A DNA stretch of 26,747 nt from DATDCY01 sp031406795 [NCBI: Candidatus Rokuibacteriota bacterium] (GTDB lineage: Bacteria; JAUVQV01). The stretch spans positions 1 to 26,747 of the forward strand of contig JANOHV010000243.1 of the NCBI GenBank assembly GCA_031406795.1. Reading direction: 5' to 3'. The position numbers and the translations under genes were made by a program. Under the pieces are notes generated by a model. The model searched no databases and was not told the DNA's origin. It saw only the letters and a program-made list of their open reading frames with translations. Shown one piece after another: positions 14,972 through 23,550 of this stretch (positions within the stretch are counted from its first letter, which is position 1; every line of letters starts with the position of its first letter).

Positions 14972-16768
14972 ATGACCCGCAAGCGGCTGCTCTGGCACCT
15001 GCTGCCCTGGTACCTGCTTGCGGCGGCGGCCTGCCTCGCCGGGCTGATCGCATACTCCAGCCGCGCCTTCACCGCTTTCTACGTCGGCCAGCGCGAGCGC
15101 GACCTCTCGGCCCTGGCGCGGGTGGCGGCCTTCGAAATCGAGGACCGCACCCACGGGGGCGTCGAGACTCCGGAGGGCTTCTCCGCCCTGGAGACCCTCT
15201 GCCGCGACCTGGGCCGCGCCGCCGAGGCCCGCCTGACGGTCGTCGACCCGGCAGGGCGGGTGCTCTGCGACTCGGAAAAGGAACCCGCCGCTCTCGAGAA
15301 CCACGGCAGCCGACCCGAAATCCGCGAGGCTCTGGAAGGGCGCGCCGGCACGGCAATGCGGTTCAGCTCCACCCTCGAGGAAAACCTGCTCTACGTCGCC
15401 GTGCCCTTCCCCTACGGCGAGCGGCGGGGCGCGGTGCGCTACGCAGTCTCGGTGGCGTCGCTGCGCACTGCCCTCGGCGGCTTGCGCCGCGACCTGGTGC
15501 TCGGTGCTTTCGCGGCCCTGGCCCTCGTGATCCTCGTGAGCGCGCTGCTCGCCCGGCGCCTCGCGACACCGCTGCGCGAGTTGCGTCTGGGGGCGGCGCG
15601 CTTCGCGCATGGCGAGTTCTCCCGGCCGCTCTCGATACCGGCTTTCGAGGAGTTCGCCGTCGTCGCCGAGGAGATGAATCACATGGCCGCCCAGCTTGAC
15701 GAGCGCATCCGCGGCGAGATCCGGCAGCGCCAGGAACTCGAGGCGGTGCTCTCGAGCATGGTCGAGGGCGTGCTGGCGTTCGACCGCGAGGCGAACCTGA
15801 TCAGCCTCAACGGCGCCGCGGCGCGGCTGCTCGGCGTGCGGGCCGAGCAGGTCCGGGGCCGCAGCATCCAGGAGGCCGTCCGCAACCCGGAGCTGCAGGA
15901 GTTCGTCGCACTCACCCTCTCCCAGGCCGTGACCCAGGAACGCGAGATCTCCTTCTTCGACGACGCGGGCGAGCGCTTCATCCAGGCGCACGGCACGGGA
16001 CTCACGGACGCGACGGGCAACCGCATCGGGGCTTTGATCGTGCTCAATGACGTCACCAGCATCCGGCGGCTGGAGCGGATGCGCCGGGACTTCGTCGCGA
16101 ACGCCTCGCACGAGATCCGCACGCCGGTGACCTCGCTCAAGGGTTTCATCGAGACCCTCCAGGACGGGGCGATCGACGACCCGGAAGCGGCGCGGCGCTT
16201 CCTCGCGATCATGAAGAAGAACGCCGACCGGCTCCACGCCATCATCGAGGACCTATTGAACCTCTCGCGGATCGAGCGCGAGGCCGAGCGCGGGGAGGTG
16301 CCCCTCGAGCAGGCATCGCTGCGCGGGATCGTGGAGGAGGCGCTCGAAGCTTCCGACGGCGTCCTTCAGGCGAAGGAGATCCGGGTCGAGCTGGACTGCC
16401 CGAGCGGCCTGCTGGTGCGCGCGAACCCCTCGCTGCTGGTGCAGGCGATCGTCAACCTCGTCGACAACGCCGCGAAGTACAGCGGAGCCGGCAGCGCGGT
16501 GACCATCGTCTGCCGGGAGACCGAGCGGGGGGTGGCGCTCGCGGTCCACGACAGCGGGCCCGGGATTCCCCGCGAGCACCTGCCGCGGCTCTTCGAACGC
16601 TTCTACCGGGTCGACAAGGGGCGCAGCCGCAGCCTCGGCGGCACCGGCCTCGGCCTCGCGATCGTCAAACACATCGTGCAGGCGCACCGCGGCGAGATCA
16701 CGGTCGAGAGCGAGCCCGGCAAGGGGAGCACCTTCACGATCCTGCTGCCCAAGGCGACGGTGAAATAG
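14972..16768 (+). CDS. phoR: Phosphate regulon sensor kinase PhoR
   Basis: Membrane histidine kinase of 598 residues. Membrane helices lie at about 7-29 and 174-195, enclosing an extracytoplasmic domain of about 140 residues. HAMP (198-248), PAS (about 255-365), HisKA with H380 in NASHEIRTP, and an HATPase domain with the NLVDNAAKYS N-box near 495, then DSGPGIP and GGTGLGLAIVKHI, follow in order. It is longer than E. coli PhoR (431 aa), which lacks a large periplasmic domain; the long form with an extracellular sensor is common in Gram-positives and deltaproteobacteria. The ATG is 6 bp after the phoB stop, so the two are co-transcribed. Signalling from the Pst transporter is expected through PhoU, encoded at 26119. 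Confidence 0.93.
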   Translation: MTRKRLLWHLLPWYLLAAAACLAGLIAYSSRAFTAFYVGQRERDLSALARVAAFEIEDRTHGGVETPEGFSALETLCRDLGRAAEARLTVVDPAGRVLCDSEKEPAALENHGSRPEIREALEGRAGTAMRFSSTLEENLLYVAVPFPYGERRGAVRYAVSVASLRTALGGLRRDLVLGAFAALALVILVSALLARRLATPLRELRLGAARFAHGEFSRPLSIPAFEEFAVVAEEMNHMAAQLDERIRGEIRQRQELEAVLSSMVEGVLAFDREANLISLNGAAARLLGVRAEQVRGRSIQEAVRNPELQEFVALTLSQAVTQEREISFFDDAGERFIQAHGTGLTDATGNRIGALIVLNDVTSIRRLERMRRDFVANASHEIRTPVTSLKGFIETLQDGAIDDPEAARRFLAIMKKNADRLHAIIEDLLNLSRIEREAERGEVPLEQASLRGIVEEALEASDGVLQAKEIRVELDCPSGLLVRANPSLLVQAIVNLVDNAAKYSGAGSAVTIVCRETERGVALAVHDSGPGIPREHLPRLFERFYRVDKGRSRSLGGTGLGLAIVKHIVQAHRGEITVESEPGKGSTFTILLPKATVK

Positions 16769-16789
16769 GGACTGCGGGCTCCGCTCGCT

Positions 16790-16821
16790 GCCGTCCGTCC
16801 TGTTCGATCCGTCGGGACGGC
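16790..16821. terminator. Possible bidirectional terminator between convergent genes
   Basis: GCCGTCC at 16790-16796 pairs with GGACGGC at 16815-16821, an 18-nt loop between them, in the 72-bp gap between the convergent phoR and receiver-PilZ genes. There is no T tract on either side, so the call rests on position and the 7-bp stem only. Confidence 0.3.
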
Positions 16822-16840
16822 CGGCCCTCGAGTCGTTAGA

Positions 16841-17506
16841 TCAAACGCAGGATGCGCCGGCGAGAAAGGCGCCTGAGGGGTCGGGCTTCGTCCACCGGAC
16901 ATCGAAGTGCTCCAGCGGCGCGGCGGGACGAGTCCGCACCTCGAACGCCTGCGCCACCGCAAGCGGGCGGTCGAGACGCAGACACATCCCGGATCGGCTC
17001 CGGTTCACCACCTCGGCGAAGAACTCGTCCCCGCCCAGTTCGACGGTGACGTGCGGGCCGCGCCAGTCTTCGCGCTGCTCCCTGCGCTGCGCCCCCAGCG
17101 GCTGGGAGAGGTCCATGCGGATCTCGCACTCCCGAACCCACTCCTCGATCTGCGCGAGGCGGCAGGGTTTCCGGAACCAGGCGCACCCGAGGAGGCGAAT
17201 GGCCTCGACGGCGGCGGTATCCAGGCTCCCCGACAGGACGGCCTTGTTCAGGACATTGACGGGACACCCCCGCTGCGCCTGGGTCTTGAGCAGCTGGATG
17301 CCGTTCATGCCCGGCATGGCGAGATCCGTGATCATGATGTCGGCACAGGGGCGCTCCGCGGGGCAGCGAAGGTTGTCGCGGTAGACGACGCAGGGCACGG
17401 GCTCTTGCATCGCGAAGACATCATAGCCGCGCCCCGTGAAGAACAATGAGAGCGCATCGAGGACGAACGGATCGTCGTCGTAGAGAACCACGCGCGGCTG
17501 TCTCAT
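16841..17506 (-). CDS. Response regulator with Cys-rich receiver and C-terminal PilZ domain
   Basis: A 221-residue protein. The receiver has D10-D12, phosphoacceptor D61 (ITDLAMPG), S92 and K113 (RKPCR). A segment at residues 36-56 holds C39, C48 and C54, and further cysteines occur at 81, 108, 115 and 127. The C-terminal part carries R141-x3-R145 and N168-R-S-x2-G173, the two halves of a PilZ cyclic-di-GMP site. An AGGAGG at 17520-17515 is correctly spaced for the ATG at 17506; the GTG at 17515, nine bases upstream in the same frame, overlaps the site and is rejected. It would link a kinase signal, perhaps redox-sensitive, to c-di-GMP-dependent behaviour. The partner kinase is not adjacent; the Cys-rich PAS kinase at 12548 is one candidate. 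Confidence 0.85.
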   Translation of the reverse strand: MRQPRVVLYDDDPFVLDALSLFFTGRGYDVFAMQEPVPCVVYRDNLRCPAERPCADIMITDLAMPGMNGIQLLKTQAQRGCPVNVLNKAVLSGSLDTAAVEAIRLLGCAWFRKPCRLAQIEEWVRECEIRMDLSQPLGAQRREQREDWRGPHVTVELGGDEFFAEVVNRSRSGMCLRLDRPLAVAQAFEVRTRPAAPLEHFDVRWTKPDPSGAFLAGASCV

Positions 17507-17636
17507 GTTCGGCACCTCCTGTTTCCGATTTCCGACGTGTCACCGTCCCGGATGAGCGACTGCAGGGTACGGCAGAAGGCGCCGTCGGGCTATCGGCTTT
17601 GCGCTGAACTTCTTGTCGGGCGGATTCCTACAGCGC

Positions 17637-18266
17637 TCAGACGAGCCGGTTCTCGATCGCGTAGCGCGTGATCTCCGCGTTGCTCTTCAGGCCAGTCTTG
17701 GTAAGTATGCGGGCGCGATAGGTACTGATGGTTTTGACGCTCAGGGAGAGCTCCTCCGCAATCTGCGTCTGCGTCCTGCCGGAGGCCATCATGCACATGA
17801 TCTGGTACTCCCGGTCCGAGAGCTGCTCGTGGATCAGCCCGCCGACCGGCGAAGCGATCGTCGTCGCCAGCCGCTCGCCCATCGTTGCGCTGACGTATTT
17901 CCCTCCGGCCGCGACTTTCCGGATGGCTAAGACCAGCTCCTCGGGCGCACTCTCCTTCGTGAGGTACCCGGCGGCCCCGGAGCGCAGCGCCCGCACGGCG
18001 TACTGCTCTTCCGGGTACATGCTCAGAATCAGCACGGGCGTCTTCGGGTCGCGCTGCCGCAGCTCCTTGAGGATCTCGAGCCCGCCCCGGCCCGGCATCG
18101 AGATGTCCAGCAGGATGACGTCGACGTCCACGCTCCCGGCCTTCCCCAGCGCCTCGGCCCCGCTGCCGGCCTCCGCCACCACCTCGATGTCGGGCATTTC
18201 CTGGACCATGTGCCTGATGCCGCTGCGGACAACGGCATGGTCGTCGACCACGAGCAGCCGGATCAC
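17637..18266 (-). CDS. NarL/FixJ-type response regulator
   Basis: A 209-residue regulator with a receiver (D8-D9, phosphoacceptor D54 in LLDISMPG, S81, K103 in YLTKES) and a C-terminal LuxR-type helix-turn-helix at about 148-205 (LSDREYQIMCMMASG, then TISTYRARILTKTG). The start is a GTG at 18266 whose last bases overlap the kinase stop as GTGA, giving translational coupling; the frame is open further upstream but only inside the kinase gene. It is co-transcribed with the kinase at 18263. Its targets are unknown. The receiver resembles UvrY/GacA-type regulators, but the family is too large for a precise name. Confidence 0.92.
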   Translation of the reverse strand: MIRLLVVDDHAVVRSGIRHMVQEMPDIEVVAEAGSGAEALGKAGSVDVDVILLDISMPGRGGLEILKELRQRDPKTPVLILSMYPEEQYAVRALRSGAAGYLTKESAPEELVLAIRKVAAGGKYVSATMGERLATTIASPVGGLIHEQLSDREYQIMCMMASGRTQTQIAEELSLSVKTISTYRARILTKTGLKSNAEITRYAIENRLV

Positions 18267-19588
18267 GTCGGCCGCCCCTTCCCCAGGGGCAGGCGGACGG
18301 TCACCGTCGTCCCGACACCCCGGGCGCCGGAGACCGCGACCGTACCGTCCCATCCGCGAACGCGCTCCTGCATGCCGATGATGCCGAGCGAACCCTGAAC
18401 GGCGACCTGACCGTCCATCCCCCGCCCGTCGTCCCGGACGCGGAGCAGCAGACCCGCGCCCTCAGTCCTGAGCAGCACTTCCACGGACCGGGCGTTCGCA
18501 TGTCGGGCGACGTTCGTCAAGGCCTCCTGCAGGATCCGGAACAACGCGGTCGATCGACCCTCGTCGTGAGCGATGTCCACGGGGTCGAGGGACACCTCGC
18601 AGGGGATGCCCGTCCGCCGCTCGAATTCTTCCGCCTGCCACTCGATGGCCGCCGACAGGCCGAGGTGATCGAGGATGCCCGGCCGCAGGTCCTGCGCGAT
18701 CCGCTTCACCGCCTGCGTCGTCTCCTCCACGAGCGCGCCCAGGGACTCCGCCCGCGCGATGTTCTGGCGCTGGTCGGCCGGCAGCCCCCGGCGCAGCAGC
18801 GACAGTTCCATTTTCATGGCGGTGAGCGATTGTCCGAGCTCGTCGTGGATCTCCCGCGCGACCCGCGTCCGCTCCTCCTCCCGTGCGCTCTGGAGGTGGC
18901 CCGAGAGTTCGTGCAGCCTCCGGTTCGCCGCCTCCAGCGCCCCGGCCGCCCCATCGCGTTCACGCACGGCCCGGACGGCGCGTCGCGAGGCCACCGCCAC
19001 CGCGGAGGTCAGCCCGGCGGCAATGAACAGCACGATGAAATTGGAGCGGGCGAGCAGCTCCCCGGCCTGCTCCATCTGGCCCGTGACATCGAAGTAGATC
19101 TCGAAGGCGCCGGCGAACCGTCCCGACCGCATGATCGGGACGTAGACCTCGACGACATCGACCTTCACGGGGCGTCCATCCAGGGTCTTGCCGTTGCGGG
19201 GCACGACGTTGGAATGTGGGCGCCCCCGGGCCACGATTTCCTGGAAGTAGGGGCGGGTGTTCCGCGCGCCCTCCTCCGCGGGGGCTGTGGAGAACACGAC
19301 CGTGCCGTTCGGGGAGAACGCTTTGAGCCTCTCGAGACCGAAGACGGCGAGGTGTTCCTCGACCGCGGCACGGAAGGCGGGCGTGAGCTCGAGCGGCGCG
19401 AGCAGGCCGGCGTCCCCGAAGAACTGCTGGGAGAGGTGGACGGCCACGCGGTCGGCGTCCTTCTGGGCGTTCTCGATGACCAGCCGGGAGTACGCCGGCC
19501 CGAGATACAGCGCATTGTACAGGGCGAAGGCCGTCACCGCCGCGAGGGAGACGGCGATCAGGCTGAGCAGGACGTTGCGCTGACGCAT
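18263..19588 (-). CDS. NarL-system sensor histidine kinase (HisKA_3)
   Basis: A 441-residue membrane kinase. Helices at about 6-27 and 183-201 flank an extracytoplasmic sensor of about 150 residues that looks like a dCache/CHASE-type fold (LKAFSPNGTVVFST, TRPYFQEIVARG, YVPIMRSGRFAGAFEIY). A coiled-coil linker leads to the HisKA_3 dimerization helix with H248 (REIHDELGQSL), then an HATPase domain with EALTNVARHANA and DDGRGM. I chose the ATG at 19588, directly before the first membrane helix, with AAAGGAAA upstream; an ATG at 19645 adds 19 non-conserved residues. The ligand is unknown. It diverges from pstS, so the pstS box lies in its upstream region. Confidence 0.9.
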   Translation of the reverse strand: MRQRNVLLSLIAVSLAAVTAFALYNALYLGPAYSRLVIENAQKDADRVAVHLSQQFFGDAGLLAPLELTPAFRAAVEEHLAVFGLERLKAFSPNGTVVFSTAPAEEGARNTRPYFQEIVARGRPHSNVVPRNGKTLDGRPVKVDVVEVYVPIMRSGRFAGAFEIYFDVTGQMEQAGELLARSNFIVLFIAAGLTSAVAVASRRAVRAVRERDGAAGALEAANRRLHELSGHLQSAREEERTRVAREIHDELGQSLTAMKMELSLLRRGLPADQRQNIARAESLGALVEETTQAVKRIAQDLRPGILDHLGLSAAIEWQAEEFERRTGIPCEVSLDPVDIAHDEGRSTALFRILQEALTNVARHANARSVEVLLRTEGAGLLLRVRDDGRGMDGQVAVQGSLGIIGMQERVRGWDGTVAVSGARGVGTTVTVRLPLGKGRPT

Positions 19589-19691
19589 GTGGCGGGTTTC
19601 CTTTCCCGACCGCGGGAGAAAACCACTCCCGCTCGGTCGTGCCATTCTCCCCGGAACTGCAGACCGGCGCAACCCGGAAACACGCCGGGGT

Positions 19692-19724
19692 TTAACCGCG
19701 GGCTCATGAATTCCTAACACTCCA
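19692..19724 (+). promoter_or_regulatory. Pho-box-like triple repeat upstream of pstS
   Basis: Cores TTAAC (19692), CTCAT (19703) and CTAAC (19714) at exact 11-bp steps, ending about 60 bp before the pstS ATG. This is the reference copy, since pstS is a PhoB target in nearly all bacteria that have PhoB. A weak CATTCT at 19729-19734 could serve as -10. The 194-bp gap (19589-19782) is divergent, so the same site might also affect the kinase at 18263. Confidence 0.65.
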
Positions 19725-19782
19725 GCCCCATTCTTGCTGCAATCACAGGACGGCAAAAGGCGACAGCAAGAGGAGAAACGGC

Positions 19783-20772
19783 ATGAAGAGCAGCGGGAAA
19801 TGGGTTGCAGCGATCGGCGGGGTGCTCCTCGCCGGGACCATCGGCGCAGGCAGCGCCGGGGCGCAGGTTACGGTGGACAAGAACCTGCCGGAGTACAAGC
19901 CGGTCCAGGGGATCTCGGGGAGCCTCAAGAGCGTCGGGTCGGACACCCTGAACAACCTGATGACCTTCTGGGCCGAGGGCTTCAGAAAACACTACCCGAA
20001 TGTGACCATCGAGATCGAGGGGAAGGGCTCCTCGACGGCGCCGCCGGCCCTCATCGCCGGGACGGCGACCTTCGGCCCGATGAGCCGCCCGATGAAGGGC
20101 GAGGAGATCGGCAGCTTCGAGAAGCAGTACGGGTACAAACCGACGGCGCTGTCGGCGGCCATCGACATGCTCGCCGTCTATGTCAACAAGGACAACCCGA
20201 TCGCCGGCCTGACCTTCCAGCAGGTCGACGCGATCTTCTCGAAGAGCCGCAAGCAGGGCGGCGCGGCGGACATCACGACCTGGGGACAGGTCGGACTGAA
20301 GGGGAAGTTCGAGAATCTCCCGATCAGCCTCTACGGCCGGAACAGCGCCTCCGGCACGTACGGCTACTTCAAGGAACACACGCTCGCCAAAGGCGACTTC
20401 AAGGACAGCGTCAAGGAGCAGCCCGGCAGCTCGGCGGTCGTCCAGGGCGTCGCGTCTGATCTCGGCGGCATCGGCTACAGCGGCATCGGCTACAAGACCG
20501 CGGACGTCCGCGCCGTCCCGCTCTCCACGACTACCGGCAAGCCGGTCCCCGCGGAAACGCAGTACGGCTACAGCGGCGAGTACCCGCTCTCCCGCTTCCT
20601 CTTCATCTACCTCAACTACAAGCCCGGCAGCGCGCTCGACCCGCTGCAGCGGGAGTTCGTGAAGTACGTCTACAGCCGCGAGGGCCAGGAAGTGGTCGCC
20701 AAGGACGGCTTCCTCCCCGTGACGGCGAAGACCTCCGCCGACGCCTTCAAGCTCGTGGGGATCGCACCGTAG
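19783..20772 (+). CDS. pstS: Phosphate ABC transporter substrate-binding protein PstS
   Basis: Periplasmic phosphate-binding protein of 329 residues. The signal peptide spans residues 1-27 with cleavage expected after SAGA; no lipobox cysteine is present, so it is soluble. Phosphate-contact loops are visible: S50-V-G-S-D-T, G80-K-G-S-S-T and G186-R-N-S-A-S-G-T. An AGGAG site at 19771-19775 precedes the ATG by 7 nt. It heads the pst operon, is preceded by the triple Pho-box-like repeat, and is followed by a strong hairpin, as expected for a binding protein made in excess over its membrane partners. The insert around residues 150-180 resembles long PstS forms of proteobacteria. Confidence 0.95.
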   Translation: MKSSGKWVAAIGGVLLAGTIGAGSAGAQVTVDKNLPEYKPVQGISGSLKSVGSDTLNNLMTFWAEGFRKHYPNVTIEIEGKGSSTAPPALIAGTATFGPMSRPMKGEEIGSFEKQYGYKPTALSAAIDMLAVYVNKDNPIAGLTFQQVDAIFSKSRKQGGAADITTWGQVGLKGKFENLPISLYGRNSASGTYGYFKEHTLAKGDFKDSVKEQPGSSAVVQGVASDLGGIGYSGIGYKTADVRAVPLSTTTGKPVPAETQYGYSGEYPLSRFLFIYLNYKPGSALDPLQREFVKYVYSREGQEVVAKDGFLPVTAKTSADAFKLVGIAP

Positions 20773-20803
20773 CCCCAGCCGGAACCCGCATCGCGAATAA
20801 CGG

Positions 20804-20830
20804 GGGGCGGGGAGCAATCCCCGCCCCTTT
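20804..20830 (+). terminator. Attenuator/terminator hairpin between pstS and pstC
   Basis: A perfect 10-bp GC stem (20804-20813 with 20818-20827) is capped by the GNRA-type tetraloop GCAA and followed by TTT. It lies 31 bp after the pstS stop. With only three T residues it may act as a partial terminator or as an mRNA-stabilizing 3' end, giving more pstS than pstCAB. Confidence 0.75.
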
Positions 20831-20907
20831 GCTTCGCGGGCGGGCGCTGGCATCATATCGAGGAGCCAGGAACAGATGAAACGGGCAGGCAGATCAAGAG
20901 GTCCCAG

Positions 20908-23550
20908 ATGCGAGGCCATGCAGCACGTGGGCCTTCTTCAGCCGCCTGCCAACCCCTGAGACCGGCGAGGAGCATGGGAAAGCAACGGGCATTTACCGGC
21001 CGCGCTCGGCGCAAGGAGACGCGCTGGGGCGTGCGCGCCCTGGACGTGGTCTCCCGCTGGGTGATCACCGTCGGCGGGATCGGCACGGTCGTCGCCGTCT
21101 CGACGGTCTTCCTGCTCCTGCTCTGGGTGGTCTTCCCGCTGCTGCTGCCGGCCAGGGCCTCGCGGCCCGGGCGGCTGGCGGCCGAAGGCGTCGCGCGCGC
21201 GCTGCGCGTCGGGGTCGACGACTACCGGAGCATCGTCTGGCTCCTGCGCGCCGACGGCACGCTCGCGGCGCGGTCGTTCGACTCCGGCGCGCTGCTCGAA
21301 CAGCGCCGCCTCTTCCCCGGGCGCACCATCTCCGCGGCCGCCTTCAGCGCCGGCGGGACGGCGGTCGCGCTGGGATTCGCCGACGGGTCGGTCGCGCTCG
21401 GCAGCATCGGCTTTCGCACCTCGTTCGTCGACGACGACGCCGCCGCCCCCGCGCTGCGGCGCATTGCCGCCGGCGCGCGCGCGATTGAAGGGGCGGCGGT
21501 CGTCCAGCGGATCTCGCCGACCCAGCTGCGCCTGCAGCAGCTCGATGTCGCCTTCGAGGAGCCCGTCGCGGGCGCGTCAACGGCCCCCGTGCTGCTGCTG
21601 GACCGCAGCGGGGCGGGCGACGCCGGCAGCTACGCCGAGGTCCATGCCGACGGCGCCTTCCAGATCGTGCGCCTCACCCGGCGCGAGAACATGCTGACCG
21701 GCGAGATCGCGACCAGCCGCACCCCGACCGCCCTGCCGAACCCGCTGACGCCCGGGGAGCCGGCGCCCGGCTGGCTGCTGCTCTCGGACAGCGGCGACAG
21801 CGCGCTGCTGGCCTGGAAGGACGGCCGCGGCTCGCGGTACCTGCTGCGCGACGCCGCATCGGCGCCGGTCGTCGAAGCGGTCGCCCTGCTCGAGGATCGC
21901 GGCCGCGCACTGACCGCCGTCTCCTGGCTCCTGGGGCGGACCACGGTCCTCGCCGGCGACTCCGCCGGGGGCATCGGGGCCTGGTTCCCCTCCCGGCTCA
22001 CGCCGGATTCCCCGCCGCTCCTGGTGCGGGCGCACTTCTTCGAGGGCGCCGGCAGCCCGGTCACCACGATCGACAGCTCTTCGCGTTCGCGGGTGCTCAT
22101 CGCCGGCTTCGCCGACGGAACGCTCGACGTGCGGCACGTCACGAGCCACAAGCTTCTGGCACACCTCACGGCCGCCGCGGTGGGGGCCGTGGAGGCGGCC
22201 GCGCTCTCCCCGAAGGACGACGGCGTCGTCGCACTCGCCGGCGGGGGGATCGCGCACTGGGCATTCGACCCCGGGCACCCGGAGACCAGCCCGCGCGCAC
22301 TGTTTCTGCCCATCTGGTACGAGGGAGCGCCCGGCCCGGAGCACGTCTGGCAGTCCTCCGCGGCGACCGACGATTTCGAGCCGAAGCTCGGACTCATCCC
22401 GCTGATCTTCGGCACGCTCAAGGCCACCGTCTACTCGCTCGTCTTCGGCGTCCCGATCGCGCTGCTGGCCGCGATCTTCACGAGCGAGTTCCTCAGCCCG
22501 CGGCTGCGCGGGAAGATCAAGCCGGTCGTCGAACTCATGGCCAGCCTCCCGAGCGTCGTCCTCGGCTTCCTCGCCGCCCTGGTCATCGCGCCCTTCGTCG
22601 CCGCCCGCCTCGCGGACTTCCTCGCGCTCATCATCGTCGGACCGGTCGTGTTCCTCGCCGGCGCCTACCTCTGGCAGCTGATCCCGTATCGCCTGACGCT
22701 GCGCTTCGAACGCTGGCGCTTCCCCGCGATGTTCCTCGCGATCCCCGCCGCCCTGCTCGCGGCCCGCACGCTCGGGCCGGTCCTCGAGCGTTTCTGCTTC
22801 TCCGGCGACATCATGCACTGGCTCGCCGGCGGCGGCGGCCCGGCCGGCGGCTGGGCCTACCTGCTCGTCGCCCCGGCCGGCCTCGCCGTAATCCTGCTGC
22901 TCGCGCGCTTCGTGAACCCCCGGCTGAACGAGGCGTCCCGGCGCTGGACCCGGGCGCGGTGCGCCTGGATCGAGCTCGGCAAGTTCGCCGGCAGCCTGGT
23001 CGTCGCCGTCGCCGTCGCGGCCGCCGTCGGCGGGGCGCTCGCCCTGCTGGGCCTCGACCCGCGCGGCCCCCTCCTCGGCACCTACGTCCAGCGCAACTCG
23101 CTCGTCGTCGGTTTCGTGATGGGTTTCGCGATCATCCCGATCATCTACACCATCGCCGAGGACGCCCTCGCCGCCGTCCCGGACCACCTGCGCTCGGCCT
23201 CGCTGGCGTCGGGGGCCACGCCCTGGCAGACCGCCTGGCGGATCGTAATCCCGACGGCGATGAGCGGCCTGTTCTCCGCGGTGATGATCGGCTTTGGCCG
23301 GGCAGTGGGCGAGACGATGATCGTGCTCATGGCCGCCGGGAACACGCCGATCCTCGAATGGAACATCTTCAACGGCTTTCGCACGCTCTCGGCGAACATC
23401 GCCGTCGAGCTGCCCGAGGCCGTCCGCAACAGCACCCACTACCGCACGCTCTTCCTCGCCGCGCTCGTGCTCTTCGTGATGACCTTCGTCCTGAACACCT
23501 GCGCCGAGATCGTGCGGATCCGTTTCCGCAAGAAAGCGATGGAGCTGTGA
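20908..23550 (+). CDS. pstC: Phosphate ABC transporter permease PstC, long form with beta-propeller-like insert
   Basis: Inner-membrane permease of 880 residues, far longer than the roughly 320-residue classic PstC. Residues 51-79 form the first membrane helix. Residues about 90-480 are a predicted periplasmic domain with WD40/propeller-like repeats (AAFSAGGTAVALGFADGSV, LTAVSWLLGRTTVLAGDSAG, VLIAGFADGTLDVRHV, AAALSPKDDGVVALAGGG). The remaining helices follow from about 490, interrupted by an extra hydrophobic segment near 600-690, and the ATPase-contact EAA loop is SLASGATPWQTAWRIVIPTA. The ATG at 20908 has AAGAGGT 5 nt upstream; an in-frame ATG at 20974 has a GAGG only 3 nt away and may be the true start. 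The stop overlaps the pstA start (GTGA). Long PstC forms are known in gammaproteobacteria and others. Confidence 0.92.
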   Translation: MRGHAARGPSSAACQPLRPARSMGKQRAFTGRARRKETRWGVRALDVVSRWVITVGGIGTVVAVSTVFLLLLWVVFPLLLPARASRPGRLAAEGVARALRVGVDDYRSIVWLLRADGTLAARSFDSGALLEQRRLFPGRTISAAAFSAGGTAVALGFADGSVALGSIGFRTSFVDDDAAAPALRRIAAGARAIEGAAVVQRISPTQLRLQQLDVAFEEPVAGASTAPVLLLDRSGAGDAGSYAEVHADGAFQIVRLTRRENMLTGEIATSRTPTALPNPLTPGEPAPGWLLLSDSGDSALLAWKDGRGSRYLLRDAASAPVVEAVALLEDRGRALTAVSWLLGRTTVLAGDSAGGIGAWFPSRLTPDSPPLLVRAHFFEGAGSPVTTIDSSSRSRVLIAGFADGTLDVRHVTSHKLLAHLTAAAVGAVEAAALSPKDDGVVALAGGGIAHWAFDPGHPETSPRALFLPIWYEGAPGPEHVWQSSAATDDFEPKLGLIPLIFGTLKATVYSLVFGVPIALLAAIFTSEFLSPRLRGKIKPVVELMASLPSVVLGFLAALVIAPFVAARLADFLALIIVGPVVFLAGAYLWQLIPYRLTLRFERWRFPAMFLAIPAALLAARTLGPVLERFCFSGDIMHWLAGGGGPAGGWAYLLVAPAGLAVILLLARFVNPRLNEASRRWTRARCAWIELGKFAGSLVVAVAVAAAVGGALALLGLDPRGPLLGTYVQRNSLVVGFVMGFAIIPIIYTIAEDALAAVPDHLRSASLASGATPWQTAWRIVIPTAMSGLFSAVMIGFGRAVGETMIVLMAAGNTPILEWNIFNGFRTLSANIAVELPEAVRNSTHYRTLFLAALVLFVMTFVLNTCAEIVRIRFRKKAMEL

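Noticed and set aside
20876-20959. A 27-codon open frame just upstream of pstC that could be a leader peptide
   Set aside because: Its ribosome site is weakly spaced and it overlaps the preferred pstC start in another frame; nothing beyond its existence supports it.
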